Shown: positions 44,649 through 53,801 of the stretch, piece after piece
Layout: each line of letters opens with the position of its first letter
How positions within the stretch are numbered: position 1 is the stretch's first letter
Assembly: GCA_025058345.1 (NCBI GenBank)
Contig: JANXEN010000001.1
Location: forward strand, 134,481 to 198,480
Direction: 5' to 3'
Origin: Sulfolobales archaeon
GTDB taxonomy: Archaea; Thermoproteota; Thermoprotei_A; Sulfolobales; NBVN01
DNA length: 64,000 nucleotides
The notes under the pieces: model-generated
What the model saw: the letters and a program-made list of their open reading frames with translations, nothing else
Databases searched by the model: none
What the model was told of the DNA's origin: nothing
Translations under genes and position numbers: made by a program

Positions 44649-46545
44649 TGATGTAGGTCTTCAAGTAGGTTTAGAGATCCACCAACAGTTAGACACTAGC
44701 AGTAAGTTATTCTGTAGCTGCCCTACGAAACTTTTTGAAGGTCCTGATGAAGAATTAGCTAAGGTAGAGAGGTACTTACGTATAGGTAGAAGTGAGACTG
44801 GTGAGGTAGACCCGGCAGCTCTTTACGAATATATGAAAGGTAAGAAGATAATTTACTTAGCACCTAAGGGCCATGTATGTACCGTTGAACTTGATGAGGA
44901 ACCCCCACACGAGTTAAATAAAGAGGCGCTGAGCGTAGCATTAGGTATTTCCCTAGGGTTTAAATCCAAAATAGTTGATGAAGTCTACGTTATGAGGAAA
45001 ATCGTAGTGGATGGTTCCAACACTACAGGATTTCAAAGAACTGCAATCATAGCTTTAGGTGGTGAGTTGTTTGATGAAGAAGGTACCGTAAGAATACAAA
45101 CTATATGTTTAGAGGAGGACGCTGCAAGGAGGGTGAGGGACTTAGACGGCTCTGCAGTCTATAACTTAGACCGACTAGGTATACCACTCATTGAGATTTC
45201 TACAGCTCCAGACATCAGGAGTCCTGAACAGACACTTAGGGTAGCTTCCAGGATAGGTTTAATGCTTAGACTTACCGGTAAGGTTAAGAGGGGGATAGGA
45301 ACTATCAGGCAGGACATAAACGTATCCATTAAAGGAGGTTCTAAGGTAGAGATTAAAGGGGTTCAGAACCTTGAAATAATTGATAAAGTCGTTGAGTATG
45401 AAGTCATGCGGCAGTTAACGCTTCTCAGATTGAGGGATGAAATCCTTTCTAGAGGTATTAGTAGAGATGATATAGAGGATAAATTTCTTGACGTCACGGA
45501 GGTCTTCAAAGAATCTAAAAGTAGGTTAATAGTGAATAATTTAAGAGAGGGTAATAAGGTATATGCATGCGTTTTGAAAGGGTTTAAGGGACTTCTTAAA
45601 GTTGAGGTGCAGCCTGGTAGACGGTTCGGTACGGAGTTAGCGGACTACGCCCGGGAATGGGGTGGTGTTTCAGGGATCATCCACACCGATGAATTACCTG
45701 GATACGGCATAAGTGTTGATGAAGTTAAAAGACTCTATAGTCTTCTAGGGGCTGACGAAGGTAGAGATGCAGTAGTTATGGTTATAGGTCCTGAAGGCAA
45801 ATGCACTAGGTCTTTAAACGCTGTAGTAAGTAGAGTTAAAGAAGCATTTATTGGGGTTCCTAAGGAGACTAGGGTGGCTAATGATGACGGAACTACTAGG
45901 TATATGAGGCCGCAGCCAGGTGCCGCTAGGATGTATCCGGAGACCGACATACCGCCGGTAAGGATTGATGAGAACTTGATTAGGGAGGCTATGAAGTACG
46001 TCCCGAGAGACCCAAACGCGGTTTACGAAGAGTTGCTTACTAAGTACTCCCTAAGCCATGAATTAAGTAAACAGCTACTGAGAAGTCCATACATGCTATA
46101 TTTCTTCGACCTCGTTAAGGAGTTTTCAGATGATGTGGTAACCCCTCAATATATCGCATCATTACTAACTATCCATCTTAAAGGTCTTAAGAGCGAAGGG
46201 ATCCCTATAGAGAACATAACTTTCGACGTCATCAAATATGTTCTAAGCATGTTAAGAAGTGGGAGTCTATCGAAGGATGGGGTAATCGAAGTTTTACGTG
46301 AATATGCATCAGACCCTAAGAAGTCTATAAATGATTTAGCAAAGAGATATGTGAAGAAAGATTTAGACGAAGTTACTAGGGTAATATCTAAGATCGTAGA
46401 GTCTAACCGTGATGAGTTAATTAAGAAGAAAGATAGGGCCTTCAACATCGTTATGGGCCTCGCGATGAAGGACCTACGAGGTAAGGTTGACGGTAAGGTT
46501 GTTGCTGACTTAGTTAGGAAGTTACTTGATGAACTACTTAGGTGA
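44632..46545 (+). CDS. gatE: Glu-tRNA(Gln) amidotransferase subunit E
   Basis: Kinase/amidotransferase subunit (637 aa) that activates Glu-tRNA(Gln) and converts it to Gln-tRNA(Gln), the archaeal route in the absence of GlnRS. GLQVGLEIHQQLDTSSKLFC opens it; the GatB-like cradle has EEDAARRV and LIEISTAPDI. An AspRS-like insertion (residues about 280-400) marks it as GatE rather than GatB. ATG 44632 follows GGTG by 5 nt, inside the gatD end. Confidence 0.96.
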   Translation: MGIDYNDVGLQVGLEIHQQLDTSSKLFCSCPTKLFEGPDEELAKVERYLRIGRSETGEVDPAALYEYMKGKKIIYLAPKGHVCTVELDEEPPHELNKEALSVALGISLGFKSKIVDEVYVMRKIVVDGSNTTGFQRTAIIALGGELFDEEGTVRIQTICLEEDAARRVRDLDGSAVYNLDRLGIPLIEISTAPDIRSPEQTLRVASRIGLMLRLTGKVKRGIGTIRQDINVSIKGGSKVEIKGVQNLEIIDKVVEYEVMRQLTLLRLRDEILSRGISRDDIEDKFLDVTEVFKESKSRLIVNNLREGNKVYACVLKGFKGLLKVEVQPGRRFGTELADYAREWGGVSGIIHTDELPGYGISVDEVKRLYSLLGADEGRDAVVMVIGPEGKCTRSLNAVVSRVKEAFIGVPKETRVANDDGTTRYMRPQPGAARMYPETDIPPVRIDENLIREAMKYVPRDPNAVYEELLTKYSLSHELSKQLLRSPYMLYFFDLVKEFSDDVVTPQYIASLLTIHLKGLKSEGIPIENITFDVIKYVLSMLRSGSLSKDGVIEVLREYASDPKKSINDLAKRYVKKDLDEVTRVISKIVESNRDELIKKKDRAFNIVMGLAMKDLRGKVDGKVVADLVRKLLDELLR

Positions 46546-46610
46546 GTTGGAGGTAGCGTTTATTTTAAGGAAGCGGTGGTGCGATTCCTCCCGGTTTAAA
46601 AATAGTTAAT

Positions 46611-46949
46611 TTATTCTGAAGCTTCTATAAATATTATATTTTCTGATGGGATACCAAACTCGTTTATCAATATATTCCTTACCTTAACCCTATGATCTCC
46701 CTGAAGTTCGACATGACCATCCTTCACCGTCCCTCCAGTAGCTAACTTACTTTTAAGATGTGACGCCACCTTCCACAAATCAAATACTGTTTGATCTAAT
46801 CCCTCAATGACCGTAACTTCCTTACCGAACTTCCTTTTCTCAACCTTGATTTTCACAACCTGCTGCTCAGCACCTAATTGAACACATAACTCAGGGGGTA
46901 AACCACCGCATAAAGCTTCTATATCAACCTTACTGTTTCTTCCTTTCAT
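46611..46949 (-). CDS. translation initiation factor aIF1 (SUI1)
   Basis: 112-aa SUI1-fold factor that promotes scanning and start-codon fidelity on the 30S subunit. An N-terminal [12 protein letters not shown] is followed by the SUI1 core [24 protein letters not shown] (in part) and [23 protein letters not shown] with GGTG 4 nt upstream. Follows rpoP on the same strand. Confidence 0.93.
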   Translation of the reverse strand: MKGRNSKVDIEALCGGLPPELCVQLGAEQQVVKIKVEKRKFGKEVTVIEGLDQTVFDLWKVASHLKSKLATGGTVKDGHVELQGDHRVKVRNILINEFGIPSENIIFIEASE

Positions 46950-47019
46950 CTCACACCCTTACAATATGGAACTTTAACATTGACGTTAATAAACTTTTTC
47001 AAATAAACTAACGGATAAT

Positions 47020-47175
47020 TCACTCAGCCTTCACTCTCTTCCAAACATCCTTCCTAATCTTAACTATAACCCTAGATGAGCAGTAAGGACAGCTAATCCT
47101 CTCAATTAATTCTATCTCTTTATTCGAGAATGACCTCCCACACATCCAACACTTATACAGGATCTCCCCACTCAT
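47020..47175 (-). CDS. rpoP: RNA polymerase subunit P (Rpb12-like)
   Basis: 51-aa zinc-ribbon subunit of RNA polymerase. YKCWMCGRSF and ISCPYCSSRVI provide the four cysteines; the tail KIRKDVWKRVKAE is basic, as in the family. ATG start with AGGT just upstream. It precedes the aIF1 gene with a 70-nt spacer on the same strand. Short enough to be missed by length-filtered gene finding. Confidence 0.93.
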   Translation of the reverse strand: MSGEILYKCWMCGRSFSNKEIELIERISCPYCSSRVIVKIRKDVWKRVKAE

Positions 47176-47335
47176 ACCTATCTCACTACTGATATAGGAA
47201 GGATTAAAACACTTAAAAACCTATCAACCTGCAACGGCAATAAGTCTCTAAAAGCAAGGTACATCCTTTAAAATCGGAGTCCCCCATATTAAAGCTTTAA
47301 AATCCTAATACTTTAATTTAAATAAGGAGTCCAGC

Positions 47336-47409
47336 GCCGGGGTAGCTCAGCCTGGTAGAGCGCCGGGCTGTTAACCCGGTGGTCGGAGGTTCGAGTCCTC
47401 CCCCCGGCG
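47336..47409 (+). tRNA. tRNA-Asn(GTT)
   Basis: Complete cloverleaf without intron: acceptor GCCGGGG/CCCCGGC, D-stem GCTC/GAGC, anticodon loop CTGTTAA (anticodon GTT), T-arm GGAGG-TTCGAGT-CCTCC, discriminator G, CCA encoded at 47410-47412. TATA-like TTTAATTTAAATAA about 20 nt upstream. Confidence 0.97.
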
Positions 47410-47693
47410 CCAACACCTATAACAGTGACACCTCTACGAAGCAATAACTGCCAAGCACTTTAAAACGCGTAATTCGAATTTAGGATCATAACATTCATTA
47501 TTAGTACACGGGCTTTCCTACTTATATTACTTCACAACGATTTAGTCACCTGTAAGAGATCTAATTAAAGCGTGAGGTAGTTTTTGTAAATCCCCAAACA
47601 ATTTAAACAGTTATATGGGAAAAATAGGTTTTGCAGACAAACCGATAATTCTAGTAATGTCTTTTATTAACGATGCTAATTCATCTAGAATTG

Positions 47694-49280
47694 TTAGGAC
47701 TGAGACTTAATAATTGAGTACGAAAGTACAGGTATTACATCTTTATAGCGGTCTATGTCGAAGGGATGTTTTACCCCAATCGTGTTTTTCGCGAAAATTA
47801 CTATTGAGTGTAAGTCATTTGTGCTGGGTATCCAGTTAAACTCTATGCAGAACATATTACCCTTAATTTCCCACCACGTAGCCTTAATGGTCTTTATGCC
47901 TAGGTAGAACATGTTAGAATTTGGTGGTACAACACCCGCTACGGGGGTCCCGAGTGAGTAGCTTCTACAAGTGTCCTTTACAACAACGCATGAATTCCCT
48001 ACAGTTCCGACTTCTGGCTTTGGTTCGTATCTATATACTATTACACTCTCTATTTGTGAATTATTTAGTGTGAGATACCCACAGGCTTTAAATGTTCCCG
48101 TATTCTCATTGTAGGTTGGAGGGACAGTCCAATTAACCCACACCTTTAACATATGAATAGTTAAAATTAACATCCCTTTCTTCCATGTAACCCCTACATC
48201 AACGTAATTATTTGTCGGGTCAAGTAACGAATCTCTATGACCCCAATTACTTGCAGCATCGTTATAGACCATATTATTAACATGGTCTATTGAGTAGTTT
48301 AATGCATCTTGCACACTTATATCAGCTGGATTAGTAGCAGAAACGTAACCCCTACATAATGTAGTAAGGCCTACGTTCTCCTCAACATAATGCTGACCGC
48401 CTAACCTCGTATACCAGTAATTAGGGATCATCCCTCGAAGATCGCAGTGACCGAAATAATTATTATAGACCATATCATCAGCCCTAAACTGTGCAATACC
48501 GAGATTAAGCAACTGTAGAGACGGTAAATCATATCTTCTCCTAATAGTGTTCAACTCATTAAGCGCTGCACGCTTTATGTTATCAACTGTTAAATTAGTT
48601 GTTGGGGTGGATGTTATTTTGGTAGTTGTTGATGTACTTACCGTCTGTGTTGGTGATGAAATTTTATGGTAGATAGTGTTGAGTGATTCATACAGCCTTG
48701 CTAATGTAGTTGAAATTGGTTGAGGATCTAAGACGATTTCTAAAGTTATTAGCAGACATATTACAAATGCCGTAACTGCTATCACCCTCTTCTTAGTTTT
48801 TCCATCTTTTCTTTCCTTTTCCTTCCCTCCAGTATGTTCGGAAATGTATACAGGAATGTATTGCACTGGTTCAGATTTTACCTTAGCGGCTTCAAGCTCA
48901 TTGTGAGATTGCCTTATAGGGATTAAGTATTTTGTTGATGGTGGTAGTTCTCTAAGAAATGTGGTTAAAACGTTTAGGTAAGGTCTCAATGACTTATGTC
49001 TAGGGTCTGAAGTTATGATCCTCTCTACATCTAAAGCATAGCCTGCCAATGGTTTTAAAACTTCTATTACCTCAGGGTATGTAAGGACTTTCCTAAAGAG
49101 TTCCTCAGGATTATAGCCGAAGGTTTTGGCGAAGTCTTCAATCTCAAACACTAGGGAATTCAACTTCACAAGGAATCCATCAACACTTCTAACGAGTTTA
49201 GTGTCAGAGACAAATCTATACATAATATGATCTAAAAATAATTTATCTAGGTCGTGAGGGGAGTCACCAGAACAAGACAC
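47694..49280 (-). CDS. membrane-anchored CAP-domain (SCP-like) protein
   Basis: 528 aa. A cytoplasmic N-terminal helical region (1-165) is followed by one membrane helix (166-185) and a Ser/Thr-rich stalk (208-230, TQTVSTSTTTKITST). An extracellular CAP domain spans about 236-380, and a further beta-rich cysteine-containing domain lies at the C-terminus. CAP cavity residues appear as His278 (FGHCD), Glu300/301 (VEENVG) and His348 (NWGHRDSLLDP). CAP proteins are secreted with varied roles. The cytoplasmic domain on an archaeal member suggests sensing or anchoring, which is inference. Single gene; GTG start, no clear ribosome-binding site. Confidence 0.8.
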   Translation of the reverse strand: MSCSGDSPHDLDKLFLDHIMYRFVSDTKLVRSVDGFLVKLNSLVFEIEDFAKTFGYNPEELFRKVLTYPEVIEVLKPLAGYALDVERIITSDPRHKSLRPYLNVLTTFLRELPPSTKYLIPIRQSHNELEAAKVKSEPVQYIPVYISEHTGGKEKERKDGKTKKRVIAVTAFVICLLITLEIVLDPQPISTTLARLYESLNTIYHKISSPTQTVSTSTTTKITSTPTTNLTVDNIKRAALNELNTIRRRYDLPSLQLLNLGIAQFRADDMVYNNYFGHCDLRGMIPNYWYTRLGGQHYVEENVGLTTLCRGYVSATNPADISVQDALNYSIDHVNNMVYNDAASNWGHRDSLLDPTNNYVDVGVTWKKGMLILTIHMLKVWVNWTVPPTYNENTGTFKACGYLTLNNSQIESVIVYRYEPKPEVGTVGNSCVVVKDTCRSYSLGTPVAGVVPPNSNMFYLGIKTIKATWWEIKGNMFCIEFNWIPSTNDLHSIVIFAKNTIGVKHPFDIDRYKDVIPVLSYSIIKSQS

Positions 49281-49809
49281 TAAAGGTATACCCCTTAATT
49301 TCTTTTTATGTACCTTTTTATTTTTGTTATTAAAAATACTTAATTTTTATGTGTAAAACTTAAGAAAGATATATATCGTAAAGTTAATTTAATGTACAGC
49401 TATTAATATCCTATGTATATGTTGAGTAAAGCTGGACCGCCATTCAGGATTTTAACAAAGGTTATAAGGATGGTGTGGTCTAACTATGTCAATACTTTTA
49501 TCCCTAGGTACAGTTTCGAAGGAACTTATTCTAGCATTGATAAAAATAGGTGGAAATGGCATAGCTAATGACATGCGTAACTTCTAATGCTCTATGATTA
49601 TTTAGAGCATTACCTGGCTAGACTTACAGAAATTTCACTAGTAGGTGGTTCTCACACCAAATGTGAGGGAAAAGGTTACTTTACTATTGGTAGATTCTTT
49701 GCCTTCATTATATGTAGGGCCTAAAAGTTTTATTTAACATATGTCGAAAGTTGTCTTAAGTTTCTTGACGTTCCTCCTAATATTAGTTTCATTTAACCTT
49801 AGATAGGAC
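49281..49809. other. gene-poor interval with inverted repeats
   Basis: No confident gene. Short plus-strand frames exist (49413-49568, 51 aa, and an overlapping 33-codon frame from 49486) but lack ribosome-binding sites. Two hairpins are visible: the 10-bp one listed separately, and CTCACA (49651-49656)/TGTGAG (49662-49667). Together with the decayed transposase that follows, this looks like a scar of mobile DNA. Confidence 0.45.
49585..49612. repeat. 10-bp perfect inverted repeat
   Basis: TAATGCTCTA at 49585-49594 and TAGAGCATTA at 49603-49612, separated by 8 bases. It could be an RNA hairpin, a protein-binding palindrome or the relic of an element end. It lies in the gene-poor stretch between the CAP protein and the transposase remnant. 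Confidence 0.7.
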
Positions 49810-50091
49810 TTATGAAGCCTTAACAATATTTATTGATGGTATGCTTAAGCGGTCTAGGACTTTAGCGCCCGCATCAAAAATTAAATGCAATCTATTCCAA
49901 CCTTTTCATCTACTCCTGTCTTATCTATACCATAAGTTCCCATATATAGAGTTCGTAATGAATGTGTTTTTACCGTTTATTCGGCACTGGAAGTACTGCA
50001 ACATGAACACCATTAGGATAAAGTTAAGGTATTCGCTCCACATACAGATTGCAGATAGCTTAGTATTTGGTGGTTTGAATTCTTTCGCCTT
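49810..50091 (-). pseudogene. decayed DDE-type transposase fragment
   Basis: One minus-strand frame of 94 codons with two internal stops. It reads ...NSIYGNLWYR, stop, DRSR, stop, KGWNRLHLIFDAGAKVLDRL... The order WYR followed by a basic KGW and then LHL-x-x-D-A resembles the catalytic core of IS5-like and ISH-type transposases, where a conserved W-x-K-L-H-x-x-V-D follows a basic stretch. Start and C-terminal parts are missing. A further frame-shifted piece may continue to about 49732. No terminal repeats were found. The family call is by eye and moderate. Confidence 0.5.
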
Positions 50092-50182
50092 TTACAATGT
50101 TTAGAATAGTTATTGAATGTTATGTTCTCTTTGTTTGTTGTGGTTTGTGTGTAGCTGTTACTCTTTATGTAGTTGGTGGCTC

Positions 50183-52201
50183 CTAGTTCTGGGTGTTGAG
50201 CAGGTATTTGACGACGTCTTTTGAGAAGTTTCCTAAGTAATTGATTTTGCTTAACCTCTTTAGGTAATCATTCCATGAGATCCCTAATTTCTGCCGCCAT
50301 ACCTCATACCAATGTTTAAGGTTCTTATAAGCTGTTAAGTGGGGTTCACATAGTTGGATATCGTCGATGGTGTCGTAGCCGCTTCTTTCGCATATTACAC
50401 ATTTAACACCTTTATTAATGCCTATAATTTTAAGTATTTCCTGATCGCTTTCCTTACTGATTCTCTCTTTGAAGTTATCTAATTTACCTTTGAGTAATTG
50501 TTTTGCTTCAGAGATAATGGCTGCTCTCGTGGTACTGCCCTTAATGATGTTGCTTAGTAATTCCTCAAACTTCCTTGTTAAATCAATACCTGTTAGGTCG
50601 TTGAAGAAATTACCTAGAACTTTAACGACCTGAAACCCTAGGTCTGTTACCTCAACGTATTTCGATGAGGTCTTTAAGTATTCTCTTTTGAAGAGATTTT
50701 CTATGATTTCCGCCCTAGTTGCTTCAGTACCTATACCTACGGATTCCATCCACTTGAGTATGGATGTTTTTGTGTAACCGTGTGGTGGGCGACTGTAGGT
50801 AGTTAGAGTCCTGACCTCAGCGACTTCAGCAAATTCTCCAACCTTAAGTGCAGGTACATCCCTACTTACATACCTTAAGTAAGGGTAGTACTTTAGCCAT
50901 CCGTTACTCACTACTTTATAGCCGCTTAATGAGAATCTATATGTTTCAAAGGAGATGATGTTTTTAGTTCTCTTTAAATGGATCGGTTCGGCGAAAGAGG
51001 CTAAATACCTCCTTACTATTAAATCGTAGACTCGGAAAGCATCACCACTCAGTTCTTTCGATGGTAAGTACCCTGTCGGATATATCGCTGGATGTGCGGG
51101 GTCTTCCTTCTCCCCCTCAGTTGGGATTAACTTATCTTTAGTTAGTAATTCCTTAGCTAGCGAAGTATATTTCCGCATCTTAACTAAATTTGAGATTATC
51201 TCTCTATTGTTTAAGTTCTTTGGAAGTTTCTGACTATTGGTTCTCGGATAACTAATTAAAGAGTCTAGGTATAGTTCCTCAGCTATTGATAGGGTTCTAG
51301 AGGGTGAGTATCCATAAATTCTCGAAACTTCGTATTGAAGGTCAGGTAAATTAAATGGTGGAGGTGCGCGGACGTAAACGTCCCTGACTTCAGATTCGCT
51401 GACTATTAATTTTTTCCTTTCCCTTATACGTTGCGCTAAGGATTTAACTAAGTTCAGGTCGTCAAAGTGGTCGAAGAGGTTTTCAAGTACGAAATTACTA
51501 CCGTTGATACTTACCTTAACTCGCAGCGAAAACTTAACATCAGGTATGAATGTATTAATGTGTAGGAAATTATTAGCAACCTCAACAAGTGTTGGGGATT
51601 GAACCCGCCCAGCACTTAATACATACCTCTTCTTGTAAACCCTCCCGAATACATCTGATAAAGCTCTACTGACATTGATACCCCATAACCAATCGAGTTC
51701 ATGTCTACATAAACCAGCTTCAATCATATCCCAATCAATAGGGTTTAAATTACTGTACGCCCGTCTTAACTCATCTAGTGTTAAGCTTGAAAACTTCATC
51801 CTCTTTGCCCGCTTAGGGTCTCCGAAGTTAGAAATGATCATATAACCTATTACTGAGCCTTCAATATCATAATCGCATGCGTTGACGTATTCTGAAGCTC
51901 CTTTAAAGAGCTTACTCATTAATTTAAAGTAATTAACTAAGAACTTAGAGTCACTGTCCTCTACCCACCTAGGAACCCACTTATAATTAAATACCGGATA
52001 GCCGACATCATTACTTGATAGGGTGAAGAGGTGGCCTGCAGCACCTACTACAACCACTGACTTATCTCCAACCTTCCCAACCCAGTAAGGCACTCCATAC
52101 TCTCTGTACCTCTTCTTCAGACCTAGAGCAATTGCTATCTTAGCTGCAGCTCTGGGTTTTTCAGCAACTATTATGGTATGTCCCTTAATATCTGAATCCA
52201 T
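50183..52201 (-). CDS. topA: DNA topoisomerase type IA
   Basis: 672-aa topoisomerase I/III-like enzyme that relaxes negative supercoils. TOPRIM begins IIVAEKPRAAAKIAIALG, with the acidic motif NACDYDIEGSVIGY (usually TDPDxEGE). The active tyrosine is in LDSLISYPRTNSQ, and MESVGIGTEATRAEIIENLF is the C-terminal family block. One short cysteine/histidine motif (CVICERSG...LCEPH) lies near the end. Unlike reverse gyrase it has no helicase part. Last gene of rpoK-M50-topA, 10 nt after the protease gene. Confidence 0.94.
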   Translation of the reverse strand: MDSDIKGHTIIVAEKPRAAAKIAIALGLKKRYREYGVPYWVGKVGDKSVVVVGAAGHLFTLSSNDVGYPVFNYKWVPRWVEDSDSKFLVNYFKLMSKLFKGASEYVNACDYDIEGSVIGYMIISNFGDPKRAKRMKFSSLTLDELRRAYSNLNPIDWDMIEAGLCRHELDWLWGINVSRALSDVFGRVYKKRYVLSAGRVQSPTLVEVANNFLHINTFIPDVKFSLRVKVSINGSNFVLENLFDHFDDLNLVKSLAQRIRERKKLIVSESEVRDVYVRAPPPFNLPDLQYEVSRIYGYSPSRTLSIAEELYLDSLISYPRTNSQKLPKNLNNREIISNLVKMRKYTSLAKELLTKDKLIPTEGEKEDPAHPAIYPTGYLPSKELSGDAFRVYDLIVRRYLASFAEPIHLKRTKNIISFETYRFSLSGYKVVSNGWLKYYPYLRYVSRDVPALKVGEFAEVAEVRTLTTYSRPPHGYTKTSILKWMESVGIGTEATRAEIIENLFKREYLKTSSKYVEVTDLGFQVVKVLGNFFNDLTGIDLTRKFEELLSNIIKGSTTRAAIISEAKQLLKGKLDNFKERISKESDQEILKIIGINKGVKCVICERSGYDTIDDIQLCEPHLTAYKNLKHWYEVWRQKLGISWNDYLKRLSKINYLGNFSKDVVKYLLNTQN

Positions 52202-52211
52202 GGTAGTAGAC

Positions 52212-53387
52212 CTATATAAGAGGTAGCGGAGCTGAGAGAATCAATAACAATAAGTAAGTGGTGGTAACTCCGAACTTCATATTCATCGGTACGGAGGTTT
52301 CAAGCATGTTAGCTACCCCTATATGTGGTTTAAACCCTGATAAGAATAGCGCTAAAATCGAGAAAATACCTAACCAAATGAGGGCACCGCTGAAAAACAT
52401 TATGGATGTTAAGGAGAAGATAACCATGAGTAATGCGGTAATGATGCTTATCATTGAATGAGTTTTAACTGATGTAACGCCCCTAATCACATGACCGCCA
52501 TCTAACTGCCCTATCGGCAGTAAATTAATGAAATGTATTAATATCATTATTAGTGATGCGTAGGCTGCTGGATTAAGTATTGTTACGAATTCACTAGTGG
52601 ATAAAGATCTGATTAAACCCATTATGAAGTATGCAGATATCGGAACTACCTCTACATACCTTAAAAGACCCTCGCTTAAAGCTGCCTCGACAACCCCCAT
52701 TGGTAGTTTAGGTGACAACAAGTAGTTTATTGAAAACATGATTAGTGAAGTTATGAATCCAAGAAGAGGTCCGGAAATCCCTAATTTCAGCAGTAATGTG
52801 AGATTCTTCGGCAAAAACTCCATCCTAACTATAGCGCCGAAAGTACCTAGTGGTGAGATGAGTGGGGCTGGGATGAAGATAGGATAAGATGCTGGGATAT
52901 GTGATTTCCTGACTACTAGTATGTGACCGATTTCATGCATCATTAGAGGAATTAGTACGCTTAATGTGAATAGGCTCATCTCATAGATTATTCTACCTTG
53001 AACGACCTTACTTCCAACTATTGAACCTAAGTTATTGAAGAAACTAACTGATATGAAGTACCCAGTTATCAATACCGAAATAACGGTTAGCCCGAAGAGA
53101 ATGGAAGAAAGTTTATACGTGTTGAGGCGGGATTTACCACCGTCTATAACCCTTAGGACGGTGATGTTTCCAGCATTATATAGTATTGGGTAGTAATTCA
53201 TTGCAACCAACTCATCATATAGTTCATTAAAGGACTTACTTACATCTTCCTTACTTGAAATGATAACATATTCCGTGAAAGCATTATTCCTGAAACTCTC
53301 AATAACTTTGAAGAACTTGCTTATAATTGATAAGGGTTCTTCTAAGGTTTTACCTTCTCCATTTTGATTCAAGATCGGATCCACCAA
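52212..53387 (-). CDS. M50-family (site-2) intramembrane metalloprotease
   Basis: 391-aa polytopic membrane protein. Zinc ligands are HEIGH at residues 151-155 and the C-terminal LPIGQLDGGH. About six or seven membrane helices follow a soluble N-terminal part of some 90 residues. Such enzymes release factors from membranes by cutting within helices. The substrate is unknown. Start uncertain among TTG 53387, GTG 53384 and TTG 53372. Sits 17 nt after rpoK and 10 nt before topA. Confidence 0.93.
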   Translation of the reverse strand: MVDPILNQNGEGKTLEEPLSIISKFFKVIESFRNNAFTEYVIISSKEDVSKSFNELYDELVAMNYYPILYNAGNITVLRVIDGGKSRLNTYKLSSILFGLTVISVLITGYFISVSFFNNLGSIVGSKVVQGRIIYEMSLFTLSVLIPLMMHEIGHILVVRKSHIPASYPIFIPAPLISPLGTFGAIVRMEFLPKNLTLLLKLGISGPLLGFITSLIMFSINYLLSPKLPMGVVEAALSEGLLRYVEVVPISAYFIMGLIRSLSTSEFVTILNPAAYASLIMILIHFINLLPIGQLDGGHVIRGVTSVKTHSMISIITALLMVIFSLTSIMFFSGALIWLGIFSILALFLSGFKPHIGVANMLETSVPMNMKFGVTTTYLLLLILSAPLPLI

Positions 53388-53404
53388 TTTCTGTATTCGT
53401 GGTT

Positions 53405-53710
53405 TTAACCCTCCCCCGTCCTATAAAATTTTTCTTCAAGTTCTAAAAGTCTCCTAGCAGGTATTAGTTCTTTCTCACCATTAGGCTTAACTCTAATTAT
53501 GGTTATTGGCAACACACCTTTCTTAAGCTCTTCAATAGCAATTATCACGTTATCTTTGGGAAGCTTACTTATATCGATCAGGGGTGGGGCTCCCAATGAT
53601 AGTTGAAGGGCTCTTGCACTAATTATGCGTGCCTTCTCATACTTCGTAAGTTTAGGCGGTCCTATCTTAATTCCTGTAAGTTCCCGCAACCTTTCTGAAA
53701 CTGTCTGCAT
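53405..53710 (-). CDS. rpoK: RNA polymerase subunit K (Rpb6-like)
   Basis: 101-aa assembly subunit of RNA polymerase. The core [23 protein letters not shown] and [16 protein letters not shown] is diagnostic. An N-terminal extension of about 20 residues is longer than in many archaea. First gene of the unit rpoK-M50 protease-topA. Confidence 0.95.
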   Translation of the reverse strand: MQTVSERLRELTGIKIGPPKLTKYEKARIISARALQLSLGAPPLIDISKLPKDNVIIAIEELKKGVLPITIIRVKPNGEKELIPARRLLELEEKFYRTGEG

Positions 53711-53801
53711 ATATCTAACACCGCAAATAGAGAATTACATTTAAAGATAAAAAATATTTGTTACTTAAGATGTTAAGTCAATACCTAACTAAACGTTGAC
53801 G

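Noticed and set aside
47413-47693. Coding-like fragments on both strands after tRNA-Asn
   Set aside because: Only short open stretches with no start signal; perhaps relic sequence, but not enough to call a gene.
49841-50104. 87-codon plus-strand frame in the gene-poor region
   Set aside because: No ribosome-binding site and odd composition; the opposite strand carries the more convincing transposase relic.
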